Source of the DNA: Pseudolabrys sp. Root1462
Lineage (GTDB): Bacteria > Pseudomonadota > Alphaproteobacteria > Rhizobiales > Xanthobacteraceae
Assembly (NCBI RefSeq): GCF_001426945.1
Contig: NZ_LMFS01000001.1
Span: 413,412-477,411, forward strand
Length of the DNA: 64,000 nt
Direction of reading: 5' to 3'
Below are positions 44,121-53,327 of the stretch, one piece after another (position 1 is the first letter of the stretch; every line of letters starts with the position of its first letter). Under the pieces are notes generated by a model that ran no database searches, had not been told where the DNA came from, and was given only the letters and a program-made list of their open reading frames with translations. The translations under genes and the position numbers were made by a program.

Positions 44121-44879
44121 ATGAGCGCGCGGCTCGACATCGTCATCCCGGTCTACAACGAAGGGCCGAACATCCTGGCGACGCTCGGGTCGCTGCGTAA
44201 CAACGTGCGCACGCCGATGCGCATCCTCATTTGTTACGACCAGCCCGACGACGACACGCTGGCCACGATCGACGCCAATCGCGCGACGCTGCAAGGCATG
44301 CACATTGAATATGTGCGCAATCCAGGACGCGGCGCCCACGGCGCGGTGATGGCGGGCTTTGCCGCCAGCACGGCCCCCTACGTCATCGTTCTGCCGGCCG
44401 ACGACGACTTCAACGGCGGCATCATCGATGGCATGGTCGCCAAGGCGGAGCAGGGCGCCGATCTGGTCTGCGCCAGCCGTTTCATCCCGGGCGGCAGCAT
44501 GGTCGGCTGCCCGTGGCTCAAGGCGACCTTGGTCCGCACCGCCGCTTTCACACTCTATCATGTGGCGCGGCTGCCGACGCACGACCCGACCAGCGGCTTC
44601 CGCCTGTTTTCCCGACGCGTCGTCGACGCCATCGCCATCGAATCCGACAGCGGATTCTGCTATTCGATCGAACTCCTGGTGAAGTGCCATCGCCTGGGCT
44701 GGCCGGTCGCCGAAGTGCCGGCGCAGTGGATCGAGCGCACCAAGGGCGCCAGCCGTTTCCGCGTGCTGCACTGGCTGCCGGCCTATCTACGTTGGTACCG
44801 TTACGCCTTCGCCACCACTTTCCTGCACCGTCCGGCCAAATCCGTGAAGCTGCGGCCGACCTGGAAGCCCGTGACATGA
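44121..44879 (+). CDS. Glycosyltransferase family 2
   Basis: The 252-residue product is a GT-A fold transferase of the dolichol-phosphate-mannose-synthase/polyprenyl-phosphate type. DIVIPVYNEGPNI is the nucleotide-sugar site, LPADDDFNGGI supplies the metal-binding aspartates, and SGFRLFSRRVVDAI near residue 155 and ASRFRVLHWLPAYLRWYRYA close the domain. It lacks membrane segments and probably moves a sugar to a lipid carrier or nascent chain. It lies 45 bases after the dehydrogenase gene and overlaps the next gene by 4. Confidence 0.88.
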   Translation: MSARLDIVIPVYNEGPNILATLGSLRNNVRTPMRILICYDQPDDDTLATIDANRATLQGMHIEYVRNPGRGAHGAVMAGFAASTAPYVIVLPADDDFNGGIIDGMVAKAEQGADLVCASRFIPGGSMVGCPWLKATLVRTAAFTLYHVARLPTHDPTSGFRLFSRRVVDAIAIESDSGFCYSIELLVKCHRLGWPVAEVPAQWIERTKGASRFRVLHWLPAYLRWYRYAFATTFLHRPAKSVKLRPTWKPVT

Positions 44880-46777
44880 CGAAACTGACGCCGCGCCAGT
44901 ACCTGATCATGCTGCACGACGTGCTCGCGGCCGCGGCGGCGATCATTGCTACGCTCGTCATGCGCTTCGACACCGACGTCCTTGTCGAGAAGCTGCCCGG
45001 CCTTGAAGTGTTTCTGCCACTGTTCCTGATCTACGCCGCGGCGGTTTTCTTCTTCTTCAAGCTGCACCAGAGCAAGTGGCGCTTCACGTCCGTTCCCGAT
45101 GTCTTCAACATCGTGCAGGCCTCGACAGTGCTCGCGGTATCGCTGGTCGCGCTCGATTACGTGCTGCTGTCGCCCAACGTCTACGGCGCGTTCTTCTTCG
45201 GCAAGATCACCATCGTGCTCTACTGGGTCCTCCAGATGTTCTTCCTGGGGGGCGGCCGGATTACCTATCGCTATCTGCATTACGCGCGCACCTTGCAGCG
45301 CGTGCGGGTGGCCGACGCAGCGCCGACCCTGATCCTCGGCCGCACGGCGGATGCCGAGGTTCTGATCCGCGCCATCGAAAGCGGGGCGGTCAGGAAGATC
45401 TGGCCCGTCGGCATCCTGTCGCCGTCGCAATCGGATCGTGGACAGACGATCCGCTCGATCCCGGTGCTGGGCGATCTGGACGATCTGGAACGGGTCGCCG
45501 GCGATCTCAAGTCGCGCGATACACATGTGACGCGCGTCATCATGGCGCCGTCGGCGATGACGCCCGATGCCAAACCGGAATCGATCCTGATCCGCGCGCG
45601 GCGGCTCGGTCTGGCGCTCAGTCAGATGCCGTCGCTCGACGGCGGCCCGGCCGTGCAGCTCTTGCCGGTGTCGGTCGAAGACCTTCTGCTGCGGCCGAGC
45701 GCGAAGATCGATTACCAGCGGCTCGAAGACTATGTGAAAGGCAAGTCGGTCGTGGTCACCGGCGGCGGCGGCTCAATCGGCTCCGAGATTTGCGAACGCG
45801 CTGTCGCCTTCGGCGCCGCGCGGCTTTTGATTCTCGAAAATTCAGAACCGGCGCTGCACGCGATCACCGAGCGGCTCAAGAGCGAGCAGGGCGAGGCGCA
45901 GATTTTCGATCGCATCGCCGATATTCGCGACCGGGCGCGGACCATGCGGCTGATTGCCGAGTTCAAGCCCGACATCGTGTTCCACGCCGCCGCGTTGAAG
46001 CACGTGCCGCTGCTGGAGCGCGACTGGGACGAAGGTGTGAAGACCAATGTGCTCGGCTCGGTCAATGTCGCCGATGCCGCCGCCGCGGCCGGCGCCTCAG
46101 CGATGGTGATGATCTCGACCGACAAGGCGATCGAGCCGGTGTCGGTGCTGGGCGCGACCAAGCGCATGGCGGAGATGTATTGCGACGCGCTCGACGTCGA
46201 TCTGATGCGCCGCGCTGCCGACGGCGCGCGGCCGATGCGCCTGATTTCTGTGCGCTTCGGTAACGTGCTGGCGTCGAACGGTTCGGTGGTGCCGAAGTTC
46301 AAGGCGCAGATCGAGGCCGGCGGCCCGGTGACCGTGACGCATCCCGATATGGTGCGTTACTTCATGACCATCCGTGAGGCTTGCGATCTGGTGATTACGG
46401 CGGCGACGCACGCGCAAAGCGATGCGGAAAAGCGCGCCTCGGTCTACGTGCTCAACATGGGTCAGCCGGTGAAGATCGTCGATCTCGCCGAGCGCATCAT
46501 CCGCCTGAGTGGCCTCGAACCGGGACGCGACATCCAGATCACCTATACCGGCATCCGCCCCGGCGAGCGCCTGCACGAAATCCTGTTCTCGCAGGAGGAA
46601 GAGATGGCGGAGATCGGCGTGCCCGGCATTGTCGCCGCAAAGCCGGTGCAGGCTTCCCTGGCGGAAGTCCGTGCTTGGCTCGCAACTTTGGAGCAGGCGC
46701 TGGGGCGCAATGAGCGTGAGGCGATCTACAATGTGCTGCGTCAGGCTGTGCCGGAGTTTCGCGGCGAAGCGGCCTGA
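44876..46777 (+). CDS. CapD/FlaA1-type nucleotide-sugar 4,6-dehydratase/epimerase, membrane-anchored
   Basis: The 633-residue protein has about four N-terminal hydrophobic segments (residues ~12-115), a first Rossmann-like domain (~145-275) and a catalytic SDR domain from about 280. Its cofactor loop is GGGGSIGSEIC, the catalytic region MISTDKAIEPVSVLGATKRM. Like WbpM/CapD-type enzymes it has no tyrosine in the usual Tyr-x3-Lys position, with Leu before GATK. The C-terminal GIRPGERLHEILFS is also typical. It starts by an ATGA overlap with the GT2 gene. It would make a 6-deoxy-4-keto or epimerised sugar for surface polysaccharide. Confidence 0.9.
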   Translation: MTKLTPRQYLIMLHDVLAAAAAIIATLVMRFDTDVLVEKLPGLEVFLPLFLIYAAAVFFFFKLHQSKWRFTSVPDVFNIVQASTVLAVSLVALDYVLLSPNVYGAFFFGKITIVLYWVLQMFFLGGGRITYRYLHYARTLQRVRVADAAPTLILGRTADAEVLIRAIESGAVRKIWPVGILSPSQSDRGQTIRSIPVLGDLDDLERVAGDLKSRDTHVTRVIMAPSAMTPDAKPESILIRARRLGLALSQMPSLDGGPAVQLLPVSVEDLLLRPSAKIDYQRLEDYVKGKSVVVTGGGGSIGSEICERAVAFGAARLLILENSEPALHAITERLKSEQGEAQIFDRIADIRDRARTMRLIAEFKPDIVFHAAALKHVPLLERDWDEGVKTNVLGSVNVADAAAAAGASAMVMISTDKAIEPVSVLGATKRMAEMYCDALDVDLMRRAADGARPMRLISVRFGNVLASNGSVVPKFKAQIEAGGPVTVTHPDMVRYFMTIREACDLVITAATHAQSDAEKRASVYVLNMGQPVKIVDLAERIIRLSGLEPGRDIQITYTGIRPGERLHEILFSQEEEMAEIGVPGIVAAKPVQASLAEVRAWLATLEQALGRNEREAIYNVLRQAVPEFRGEAA

Positions 46778-46836
46778 GGCTGCGTCCGCTCTGGAACCGG
46801 CTGGCGGATGCACCGTTGGCGAGGCGGAGAGCATCC

Positions 46837-47457
46837 GTGGCCGTTCAGCAACCAACTGCCATCAAATCGTTGCGAGCCTTACGCGGCGCTGAGAATGCCT
46901 GCACGCGTTGCCCGCTATACAAGAATGCGACGCAGGCCGTCCCGGGCATTGGCGCGACGCAGGCAAGGATCATGCTGGTCGGCGAACAGCCTGGCGATCA
47001 GGAAGACATACAAGGCAAGCCCTTTGTCGGCCCTGCGGGGCGCGTGCTCGACGAAGCGCTGGAGGCGGCCGGCCTGTCGCGCGGTGATTGCTTCATCACC
47101 AATGCGGTCAAACACTTCAAGTTCGAGCAGCGCGGCAAGCGGCGGCTGCACAAGCGTCCAGGCGCCTACGAGATCGATCGCTGTCACATCTGGCTCGACA
47201 GCGAAATCGCGCTGGTAACGCCTGCGCTGATCGTTGCGATGGGCGCCACGGCGGTGCGGAGCGTCTGTGGCAAGCCGATGACGATCGGAAAGATCCGCGG
47301 CCACGCCATCGCGTTGCCTGACAATCGCCGGATGCTCGCCACCGTGCACCCGTCCTATATCCTGCGCATTCGCGACCAAGATGACCGGCACGCGCAGTTT
47401 CGCAAGTTTGTCACCGATCTGAAGGCCGGCATCCGGTTCCTCAAAAAGCCCGCTTAA
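46837..47457 (+). CDS. UdgX-type uracil-DNA-binding protein/glycosylase
   Basis: The 206-residue product is a family 4-like uracil-DNA glycosylase of the UdgX type. Iron-sulfur cysteines are in ACTRCPLYKNAT and others; motif A is GEQPGDQED instead of the GEAPG of ordinary UDGb. The loop KRRLHKRPGAYE matches the UdgX insertion KRRIH whose histidine forms a covalent bond with the deoxyribose after uracil removal. Motif B is VHPSYILR. GTG 46837 with GGAGA 6 bases upstream is preferred over TTG 46816. It is alone between the polysaccharide operon and a small gene. Confidence 0.88.
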   Translation: MAVQQPTAIKSLRALRGAENACTRCPLYKNATQAVPGIGATQARIMLVGEQPGDQEDIQGKPFVGPAGRVLDEALEAAGLSRGDCFITNAVKHFKFEQRGKRRLHKRPGAYEIDRCHIWLDSEIALVTPALIVAMGATAVRSVCGKPMTIGKIRGHAIALPDNRRMLATVHPSYILRIRDQDDRHAQFRKFVTDLKAGIRFLKKPA

Positions 47458-47561
47458 ACCGCTCATTTTGCCGCGGGAACCGGAACCGGCCGCGGCTAGT
47501 TAGTTCATCGGGAATTGCCGCAACCCTGTAGGCCGCTCCGGCCATGCAGATGGAGGATTTG

Positions 47562-47732
47562 ATGACCGATAAACCAAAGAACCATGCCGATAAGGAACGC
47601 CGCCGCATCGAGAAGGAAGAAGACTCCGTCGTCGTCAATTCTGATGAAAGCTTTCCGGCGAGCGACCCGCCGTCGTTTAATCCAGGCACCACCAGCGCCA
47701 ACGATGTCAAGGAACTGAAGAAGAAGCGCTAA
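47562..47732 (+). CDS. Small charged protein, conserved hypothetical
   Basis: The 56-residue product is highly charged: a Lys/Arg/Glu-rich first half (DKERRRIEKEEDSVV), the motif ESFPASDPPSFNPGTT, and a lysine tail. The SFPASDPPS motif recurs in small uncharacterised proteins of Proteobacteria. GGAGG at 47552-47556 lies 5 bases before ATG 47562; an in-frame ATG at 47544 has no such site. No membrane segment or signal peptide is seen. A strong terminator follows, so it forms its own short transcript. Function is unknown. Confidence 0.75.
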   Translation: MTDKPKNHADKERRRIEKEEDSVVVNSDESFPASDPPSFNPGTTSANDVKELKKKR

Positions 47733-47754
47733 CCGGTTTATTTATCTATCCTGC

Positions 47755-47785
47755 GCCCGCGCCGGAAACCGGCGCGGGCTTTTTT
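47755..47785 (+). terminator. Intrinsic terminator
   Basis: A perfect 11-bp GC-rich stem (47755-47765 with 47769-47779), an AAA loop and a T6 run at 47780-47785 make a textbook terminator for the small gene ending at 47732. It also lies before the convergent EAL gene stop at 47798 but has its T-run only on the plus strand. Confidence 0.92.
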
Positions 47786-47797
47786 ATTGTCGAGCGC

Positions 47798-49006
47798 TCA
47801 GGGAATCTTCAGCGGTTCGCGCAGCGCGCGGCGTGCGAATTTGCGCGCCTCGGCTGGCTTACCGAAAAAGTAGCCTTGAACCAGATCGAAGCCGAGCTCG
47901 CGCGCCATGATGAAATCGGCGCGGGTCTCGACGCCTTCGGCAACAGTGCGCGCACCCAATGTATCGGCGAAATCGACGATACTGCGGCAGGTTGCCTGCT
48001 TGAGGCGGTCGTCGGCGAAACCCGTGATGAAGCTGCGATCCACCTTGATTTCGACGAACGGGCAGTCGCCGATTTCCATCAGCACCGGCCAGTCGGCTCC
48101 GACATCGTCAACCGACACACCGATATTGATAAAGCGTAGCTGCCGGGCCGCAGATTTGGCGAGTTCCGGATTGGCGGCAAGCTCGCTGCCGTTGATCTCG
48201 ACGATCATGCCCTTGAACGCCGGATGCGCAGGCAGATGGCGCGCCAAGGCTTCGACTGCTGCCGGCTCATTGAAGAATGTGAGCGGCAGATTGACGGCGA
48301 TTTCAACATGGCCGAAATCGGGGACGAATGAATGCCAGTCGGTCATGGCCGTGGTGAGCACGAAATTCGACAGCTCGGTGAAGTGCGGATCGTCGGCGTC
48401 CGGAAGGAACTGCGCCGGCGGCATGATGCCCCAGCTTGGATGTCGCAGACGGATCAGGCCTTCCGTACCGTCGATGGTGAGCGAGCGGATATTGACCTTC
48501 GGCTGATACCAGAGCTCAAGCCAGCCGGCACGCAGCGCCTGCGCGGGGTCGATCGCCGGTGAAGGCACCGGCTCCTGCGGAACCAGGAAGCTCACGGCCT
48601 GGCGCAGGACGCCATCGCTGAACGGTGTCGGCAGCAACGGCAGCATCGACAGGCCGATGGCCTCGCCGAGATCGAGCAAGGCATCGACCATCGGCATGCC
48701 GGGCTGAGCAAAAACCAGAACGTGGCCGTCGAAGCCGAGCTCGCGCAAGGTCTGCAGCGCCACGCCTCCGGCAACGCCGCCCTCCGACAGGCCGAGCATG
48801 ACCATGTCAATCTTCCGTCCGGTGATTAGGTCGGCGAGATGGTCGGTGTTGCTGTCATCGGTGACGAAACCAATATCTTCCAGCGCCTCCCGGACAAACT
48901 CGCGCACGTGCGGCTTGCCGTCGATGATGAGGGCAGACGGCTTGATGCGGCGTCGCCCAAATCTTTCGGCGGGTCCTGCGTTCCACTGCGATTGTTCGAT
49001 CAACAT
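47798..49006 (-). CDS. REC-like/EAL-domain protein, possibly degenerate phosphodiesterase
   Basis: The 402-residue product has a receiver-like domain (about 20-140, KPSALIIDGKPHVREFVREA) and an EAL domain (about 155-395). The EAL signature reads EGLIRLRHP, the Asn of VNLPLTFFN, the Asp pair of SVDDVGADW, the Lys of VEIKVDRSFI, and AEGVET and QGYFFGKP are kept. The usual ExTE loop reads EINGSE, so the second Glu is replaced by Gly, which raises the chance of weak or no c-di-GMP hydrolysis. The receiver has no clear phospho-acceptor pattern. GGGAG precedes the ATG by 9 bases. It is monocistronic. Confidence 0.85.
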   Translation of the reverse strand: MLIEQSQWNAGPAERFGRRRIKPSALIIDGKPHVREFVREALEDIGFVTDDSNTDHLADLITGRKIDMVMLGLSEGGVAGGVALQTLRELGFDGHVLVFAQPGMPMVDALLDLGEAIGLSMLPLLPTPFSDGVLRQAVSFLVPQEPVPSPAIDPAQALRAGWLELWYQPKVNIRSLTIDGTEGLIRLRHPSWGIMPPAQFLPDADDPHFTELSNFVLTTAMTDWHSFVPDFGHVEIAVNLPLTFFNEPAAVEALARHLPAHPAFKGMIVEINGSELAANPELAKSAARQLRFINIGVSVDDVGADWPVLMEIGDCPFVEIKVDRSFITGFADDRLKQATCRSIVDFADTLGARTVAEGVETRADFIMARELGFDLVQGYFFGKPAEARKFARRALREPLKIP

Positions 49007-49164
49007 GCTGGCATACTCCCTTCGTAAACGGGAGCTAACCTAAGCGCAGCATGATCACCATGAAACCCATGTGCATTACTCATGCACGGGCAAAGATATC
49101 TTTATCACTAACCTCTCGGATAAGCATAAAGTTTGAATTTCACTGTCGCTTAATGTGACGAATT

Positions 49165-50118
49165 TCAGGTAATGACGCGCACGGCTTTGCCGTCGATAAA
49201 GGCGCGAATGTTTTCGACAATGTCGCGGAAGAAACGGCGGTACGTTTGCTCGCTGACGTAGCCGAGATGCGGCGTAATGACGACGTTGTCGAGCCGGCGG
49301 TAGGGGTGATCGAGCGGCAGCGGCTCGATCTCGAAGACATCGAGCCCGGCGCCGGCGATGCGCTGCTCGTCGAGCGCCTTCAGCAGCGCCGATTGGTCGA
49401 CGATCGGCGCCCGCGCGGTGTTGATGAGGTATGCCGTCTTCTTCATGCGGCTAAGATCGTCGGCGCCGACGAGGCCGCGCGAGCGGTCGCTCAGCACGAC
49501 ATGAATGGTAACGATGTCCGCCTTGGCGAACACCTCCTCGCGTGTCGCATAGGTGGCGCCGCCTTCGGCCGCCTTTTCCGGTGTCAGGTTCGGGCTCCAG
49601 GCGATGACGTTCATGCCGAAGGCCTTGCCGACCGCGGCGACGCGCCCGCCGAGCTTGCCGAGACCGACGATGCCGAGGGTGAGCCCCTCGAGGTCGAGGC
49701 CGATCGTGGTCTGCCACGGCGCGCCGGCCTTGAGCCGCGCGTTCTCGAAGCCGATCCGGCGGGTCAGTTCCAGGATGAGGCCGAAGACGATGCCGACGGT
49801 CGGGTTACCGACCGTCCCGGTGCCGCAGACCGTGATGCCGCGTTCGGCCGCGGCCTTCAGGTCGAAGGAATTGTTCCGCGCGCCGGTGGTGATGAGCAGC
49901 TTGAGGTCCGGCAACGCCTCGATTACGGCGCGCGGGAAGGGCGTGCGCTCGCGCATGCCGGCGACAATGGCGAAGCCCTGCAGCTTCTCGATGGCCTCGG
50001 CCTGGTCCCTGAACGGCTCGTTGAGGACCGTGACCTCGACATCCTGAGCGATCGGCGACCAGTCGGCGTATTTCAGCGCGACGCCCTGGTAATCGTCGAG
50101 AATGGCGGCCCGAAGCAT
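49165..50118 (-). CDS. D-2-hydroxyacid dehydrogenase, NAD-dependent
   Basis: The 317-residue enzyme has the family loop VGLGKLGGRVAAVGKAFG near residue 150, the catalytic Arg in INTARAPIVD, and the His in VVITPHLGYVSEQT. The N-terminal catalytic domain (MLRAAILDDYQGVAL) fits glyoxylate/hydroxypyruvate-reductase-like and SerA-like relatives. GGAAGG is 9 bases before ATG 50118; the further upstream TTG at 50136 lies inside that site. It stands alone. Its 2-oxoacid is not evident from sequence. Confidence 0.9.
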   Translation of the reverse strand: MLRAAILDDYQGVALKYADWSPIAQDVEVTVLNEPFRDQAEAIEKLQGFAIVAGMRERTPFPRAVIEALPDLKLLITTGARNNSFDLKAAAERGITVCGTGTVGNPTVGIVFGLILELTRRIGFENARLKAGAPWQTTIGLDLEGLTLGIVGLGKLGGRVAAVGKAFGMNVIAWSPNLTPEKAAEGGATYATREEVFAKADIVTIHVVLSDRSRGLVGADDLSRMKKTAYLINTARAPIVDQSALLKALDEQRIAGAGLDVFEIEPLPLDHPYRRLDNVVITPHLGYVSEQTYRRFFRDIVENIRAFIDGKAVRVIT

Positions 50119-50205
50119 GTGCGTTTTCCTTCCCAAGAACCGGACTTCGCCGGTCGGCGCACCTTAAGGGGGGAGCCGGGAAAGGAAAGGGTATCGGCGT
50201 GCGGA

Positions 50206-50403
50206 TCAGTTCTGCGCCGGACCGCGTTTGGCGGCGCAGGCCGGTCCGGGGCCGCGCATATAATGACGTTCGGGGCGGTAGGTATCGAACATCAGGCGGG
50301 TCAGCCGTCGGCAGAAGTCGCCGACGGAAGCGCCGAGCGAGGCGAAGGGGCGGTTTAGGAAGCCCGCCGCGGAACCGGATATGGCCAGGATTGCCCGACC
50401 CAT
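50206..50403 (-). CDS. Small hypothetical protein
   Basis: A 65-residue reading frame begins MGRAILAISGSAAGFLNRPF with GAGG 10 bases upstream and ends with two cysteine-bearing, proline-rich stretches (RGPGPACAAKRG). It is read divergently from EttA and in the same direction as the hydroxyacid dehydrogenase gene. I recognise no family. It fits the codon and base use of its neighbours but its short length makes it uncertain. Confidence 0.4.
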   Translation of the reverse strand: MGRAILAISGSAAGFLNRPFASLGASVGDFCRRLTRLMFDTYRPERHYMRGPGPACAAKRGPAQN

Positions 50404-50744
50404 GACACGCCTACCTCAAAACGGAACGGGCACCGTTGCCCGCCCACCTTGGTCGCCTGTGCGGTCGCCAAGGTTCATCCCGCATCATCCTGACGTCCAG
50501 CCGTTAAAGCCGGGTTGGTAAATGCCGGTGCCGCAAAGAAATTCGGACCGATTTCGCGCTAGCCTTTCCAGACTTTTACCGGCCCCGGCGCCGGCCGGCG
50601 CGCAACCGGCGGCTTGCCCTGAAGGGTTCCGATCGTTACATCCAGCTCAGATTTTCCCGACATTGGGGTTGGCTGCGTGCTCGCGCGCCTTTGCGATCTG
50701 CGCGCCGCGGCCATTCCGGCCGGTATTGAGGGGTTTTTGACGTC
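50404..50744. other. Intergenic region before EttA
   Basis: About 341 bases without a credible gene. A GC-rich palindromic stretch CCGGC...GCCGG lies near 50579-50600. GAGGGG at about 50728-50733 may be the ribosome site for EttA, with a longer than usual spacing of 11 bases. A short open frame ending at 50740 has no family likeness. The region probably holds the ettA promoter and leader. Confidence 0.4.
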
Positions 50745-52400
50745 ATGAACGGACGCCAGTTCATCTACCATATGCAGGGCCTGACCAAGGCCTATCCAGC
50801 CGGCAAGAAGGTGCTGGATAACGTCCACCTGTCCTTCTACCCGGACGCCAAGATCGGCGTGCTCGGCGTCAACGGTTCGGGCAAGTCGACACTCCTGCGG
50901 ATCATGGCCGGCATCGACACCGAGTACTCCGGCGACGGCTGGGTCGCCGAAGGCGCCCGCGTCGGCTATCTCGAACAGGAGCCGCAGCTCGACGGCTCGA
51001 AGTCGGTCCGCGACAACGTCATGGAAGGCGTCGCCGCCAAGAAAGCGATCCTCGACCGCTACAACGAACTGGCCGTCAATTACTCGGACGAGACCGCCGA
51101 CGAGATGGCGAAGCTCCAGGACGAGATCGACGCCAAGAACCTCTGGGATCTCGACAGCCAAGTCGATCAGGCGATGGACGCGCTGCGTTGCCCGCCGGAC
51201 GATGCCGACATCTCCAAGCTGTCGGGCGGCGAGAAGCGCCGCGTCGCGCTGTGCAAGCTGCTGCTCGACCAGCCCGACCTGCTGCTGCTCGACGAACCGA
51301 CCAACCATCTCGACGCCGAAAGCGTGAACTGGCTCGAAGGCCACCTGCGCAATTATCCGGGCGCGATCCTGATCGTGACCCATGACCGCTACTTCCTCGA
51401 CAACGTTACCGGCTGGATCCTCGAACTGGATCATGGCCGCGGCATTCCCTACGAGGGCAACTACACCTCGTGGCTGGCGCAGAAGCAGAAGCGCATGGAG
51501 CAGGAGGGCCGCGAGGACGAAGCGCGCCGCCGGACGCTGGAGCGCGAAAGCGAGTGGGTGTCGTCCTCGCCCAAGGCGCGACAGGCCAAGTCCAAGGCGC
51601 GCTACCAGCGCTACGAGGAACTGCTCAAGATCGCCAATGCCAAGACCAATACCGTGGCGCAGATCACCATCCCGGTGGCCGAGCGCCTCGGACAGAACGT
51701 CGTCGACTTCGAGAACATGTCGAAAGGTTTCGGCGACAACCTGCTGATCGAGGATCTGACCTTCAAGTTGCCGCCCGGCGGCATCGTCGGCGTCATCGGT
51801 CCGAACGGCGCCGGCAAGACCACCTTGTTCAGGATGATCACGGGCCAGGAAAAGCCCGACAAGGGCACGATCAAGATCGGCGAGTCGGTGCAGCTCGGCT
51901 ATGTCGATCAGTCACGCGATGCGCTCGATCCGAAGAAGACGATCTGGGAAGAGATCTCGAACGGCCAGGACATCATCCTGGTCGGCAAGAAGGAAGTGCC
52001 GAGCCGCGCCTACGTCTCGCTGTTCAATTTCAAGGGCGCCGATCAGCAGAAGAAGGTCGGCACGCTATCGGGCGGCGAGCGCAATCGCGTGCATCTGGCC
52101 AAGATGCTCAAGTCTGGCGCCAACCTGCTGCTGCTCGACGAGCCGACGAACGACCTCGACGTCGATACTCTGCGCGCGCTCGAAGAGGCGCTGGAGGATT
52201 TCGCCGGCTGCGCCGTGATCATCAGCCATGATCGCTGGTTCCTCGATCGTATCGCGACGCACATTCTCGCTTTCGAAGGCGACAGCCATGTCGAATGGTT
52301 CGAGGGCAACTTCCAGGATTACGAGAAGGACAAGATGCGCCGTCTCGGCACCGACAGCATCATCCCGCATCGGTTGAAGTACAAGAAGTTCAGCCGCTAG
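50745..52400 (+). CDS. ettA: Energy-dependent translational throttle protein EttA (ABC-F)
   Basis: The 551-residue protein has two ABC domains without membrane segments. The first has Walker [10 protein letters not shown] at 41-49, signature LSGGEKRR and [12 protein letters not shown]; the second has [17 protein letters not shown] and [13 protein letters not shown] long charged linker ([20 protein letters not shown]) joins them. EttA binds the ribosomal E site and lowers translation of the first peptide bond when ATP is scarce. The N-terminus [19 protein letters not shown] is characteristic. It is monocistronic, with a DUF4239 gene 50 bases later. Confidence 0.95.
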   Translation: MNGRQFIYHMQGLTKAYPAGKKVLDNVHLSFYPDAKIGVLGVNGSGKSTLLRIMAGIDTEYSGDGWVAEGARVGYLEQEPQLDGSKSVRDNVMEGVAAKKAILDRYNELAVNYSDETADEMAKLQDEIDAKNLWDLDSQVDQAMDALRCPPDDADISKLSGGEKRRVALCKLLLDQPDLLLLDEPTNHLDAESVNWLEGHLRNYPGAILIVTHDRYFLDNVTGWILELDHGRGIPYEGNYTSWLAQKQKRMEQEGREDEARRRTLERESEWVSSSPKARQAKSKARYQRYEELLKIANAKTNTVAQITIPVAERLGQNVVDFENMSKGFGDNLLIEDLTFKLPPGGIVGVIGPNGAGKTTLFRMITGQEKPDKGTIKIGESVQLGYVDQSRDALDPKKTIWEEISNGQDIILVGKKEVPSRAYVSLFNFKGADQQKKVGTLSGGERNRVHLAKMLKSGANLLLLDEPTNDLDVDTLRALEEALEDFAGCAVIISHDRWFLDRIATHILAFEGDSHVEWFEGNFQDYEKDKMRRLGTDSIIPHRLKYKKFSR

Positions 52401-52450
52401 TGTTTCTAATTCGGGCGCGTTAGAGTTCCGCCGGCGGCGGAGCTTTGACT

Positions 52451-53203
52451 ATGCAGGAAACTGTCATTTCGCTCCTGGTGGGCGCGGCGTTGATCGGTGC
52501 CGCGCTCGGCAGCGCGGCGCTGTACAATCGAGTCCCCGAACGGCATCGACGGGCCGAGGCCGAAGAGATCGTTCGCCTGATCGCCAACATTTTCGTTGTT
52601 CTGGCCTCGCTGGCGCTCGGGTTGATGACCAATTCGGCCCGCACCGCCTTCGACAGCGTGGACAAGGCCGTTCACGCCTATGCCACTCAACTCATCCTGC
52701 TGGATCGCGCCATGCGGCACTACGGCCCCGAGACAGCCGAGGCGCGTCGGCATCTGCGGGAATACGTGGCGCAGGCGGCGCGCCGCATGGCGCAAAGCGA
52801 TCCGGTGCTCGGCAGCCGTCCGGCCGAAGCCTTGCTCAACGATGTGGGCGAGGGGTTGCGTACATTGTCTCCCGGCGATCCCGAGCATGTGGCCCTGAAG
52901 GCGCGGGCTGAACAGCGCTTCGAAACAATCTATGAGATGCGCTGGGCGCTGGTCGAGCAGTCTGAGGGGACCATTCCCATGGCACTGATCGTGCTGATGG
53001 CGGCCTGGTTCATCGTGGTGTTTGCCAGCTATGGCTACCGCGCGCCGAATAACCCGGTGATGACAGCAAGTTTTGTGGTGTCGGCGGTGCTCATCGCCGG
53101 TACGGTCTATCTCACACTGGATATGGACGTGCCGTTCGACGGCACGATCCAGGTGTCACCGATGCCCCTCGAGCGCGCGCTTGCCGAGATGACGAAGGCA
53201 TGA
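52451..53203 (+). CDS. DUF4239-family membrane protein
   Basis: The 250-residue product has two N-terminal hydrophobic segments (about 7-26 and 45-62), a soluble alpha-helical middle, and two C-terminal hydrophobic segments (about 178-195 and 207-225). That layout and the motif VLASLALGLMTNSARTAFD fit DUF4239 (bestrophin-like) proteins of unknown function. GGAG at 52439-52442 precedes ATG 52451 by 8 bases; an upstream in-frame TTG at 52445 is rejected. It follows ettA by 50 bases in the same direction. Confidence 0.8.
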   Translation: MQETVISLLVGAALIGAALGSAALYNRVPERHRRAEAEEIVRLIANIFVVLASLALGLMTNSARTAFDSVDKAVHAYATQLILLDRAMRHYGPETAEARRHLREYVAQAARRMAQSDPVLGSRPAEALLNDVGEGLRTLSPGDPEHVALKARAEQRFETIYEMRWALVEQSEGTIPMALIVLMAAWFIVVFASYGYRAPNNPVMTASFVVSAVLIAGTVYLTLDMDVPFDGTIQVSPMPLERALAEMTKA

Positions 53204-53327
53204 CGTCCGGTCTTTCGCGGCGCAGCACCGGAATTGCAGGGCGCCGCGGTTTTTCGGGTCGCAGCCAACGGCCGCAAAATGTAGAGTGACGTCGCAGTCA
53301 ATCCTGTGAAGTCGAGGGAATCTCCGC

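Noticed and set aside
42495-44771. 758-codon minus-strand open frame across the UDP-sugar dehydrogenase and GT2 genes
   Set aside because: It spans two genes with clear family motifs on the plus strand and has the usual shadow composition.
50522-50740. 72-codon frame before ettA
   Set aside because: It is proline/alanine/arginine-rich without family likeness and lies where the ettA promoter is expected.
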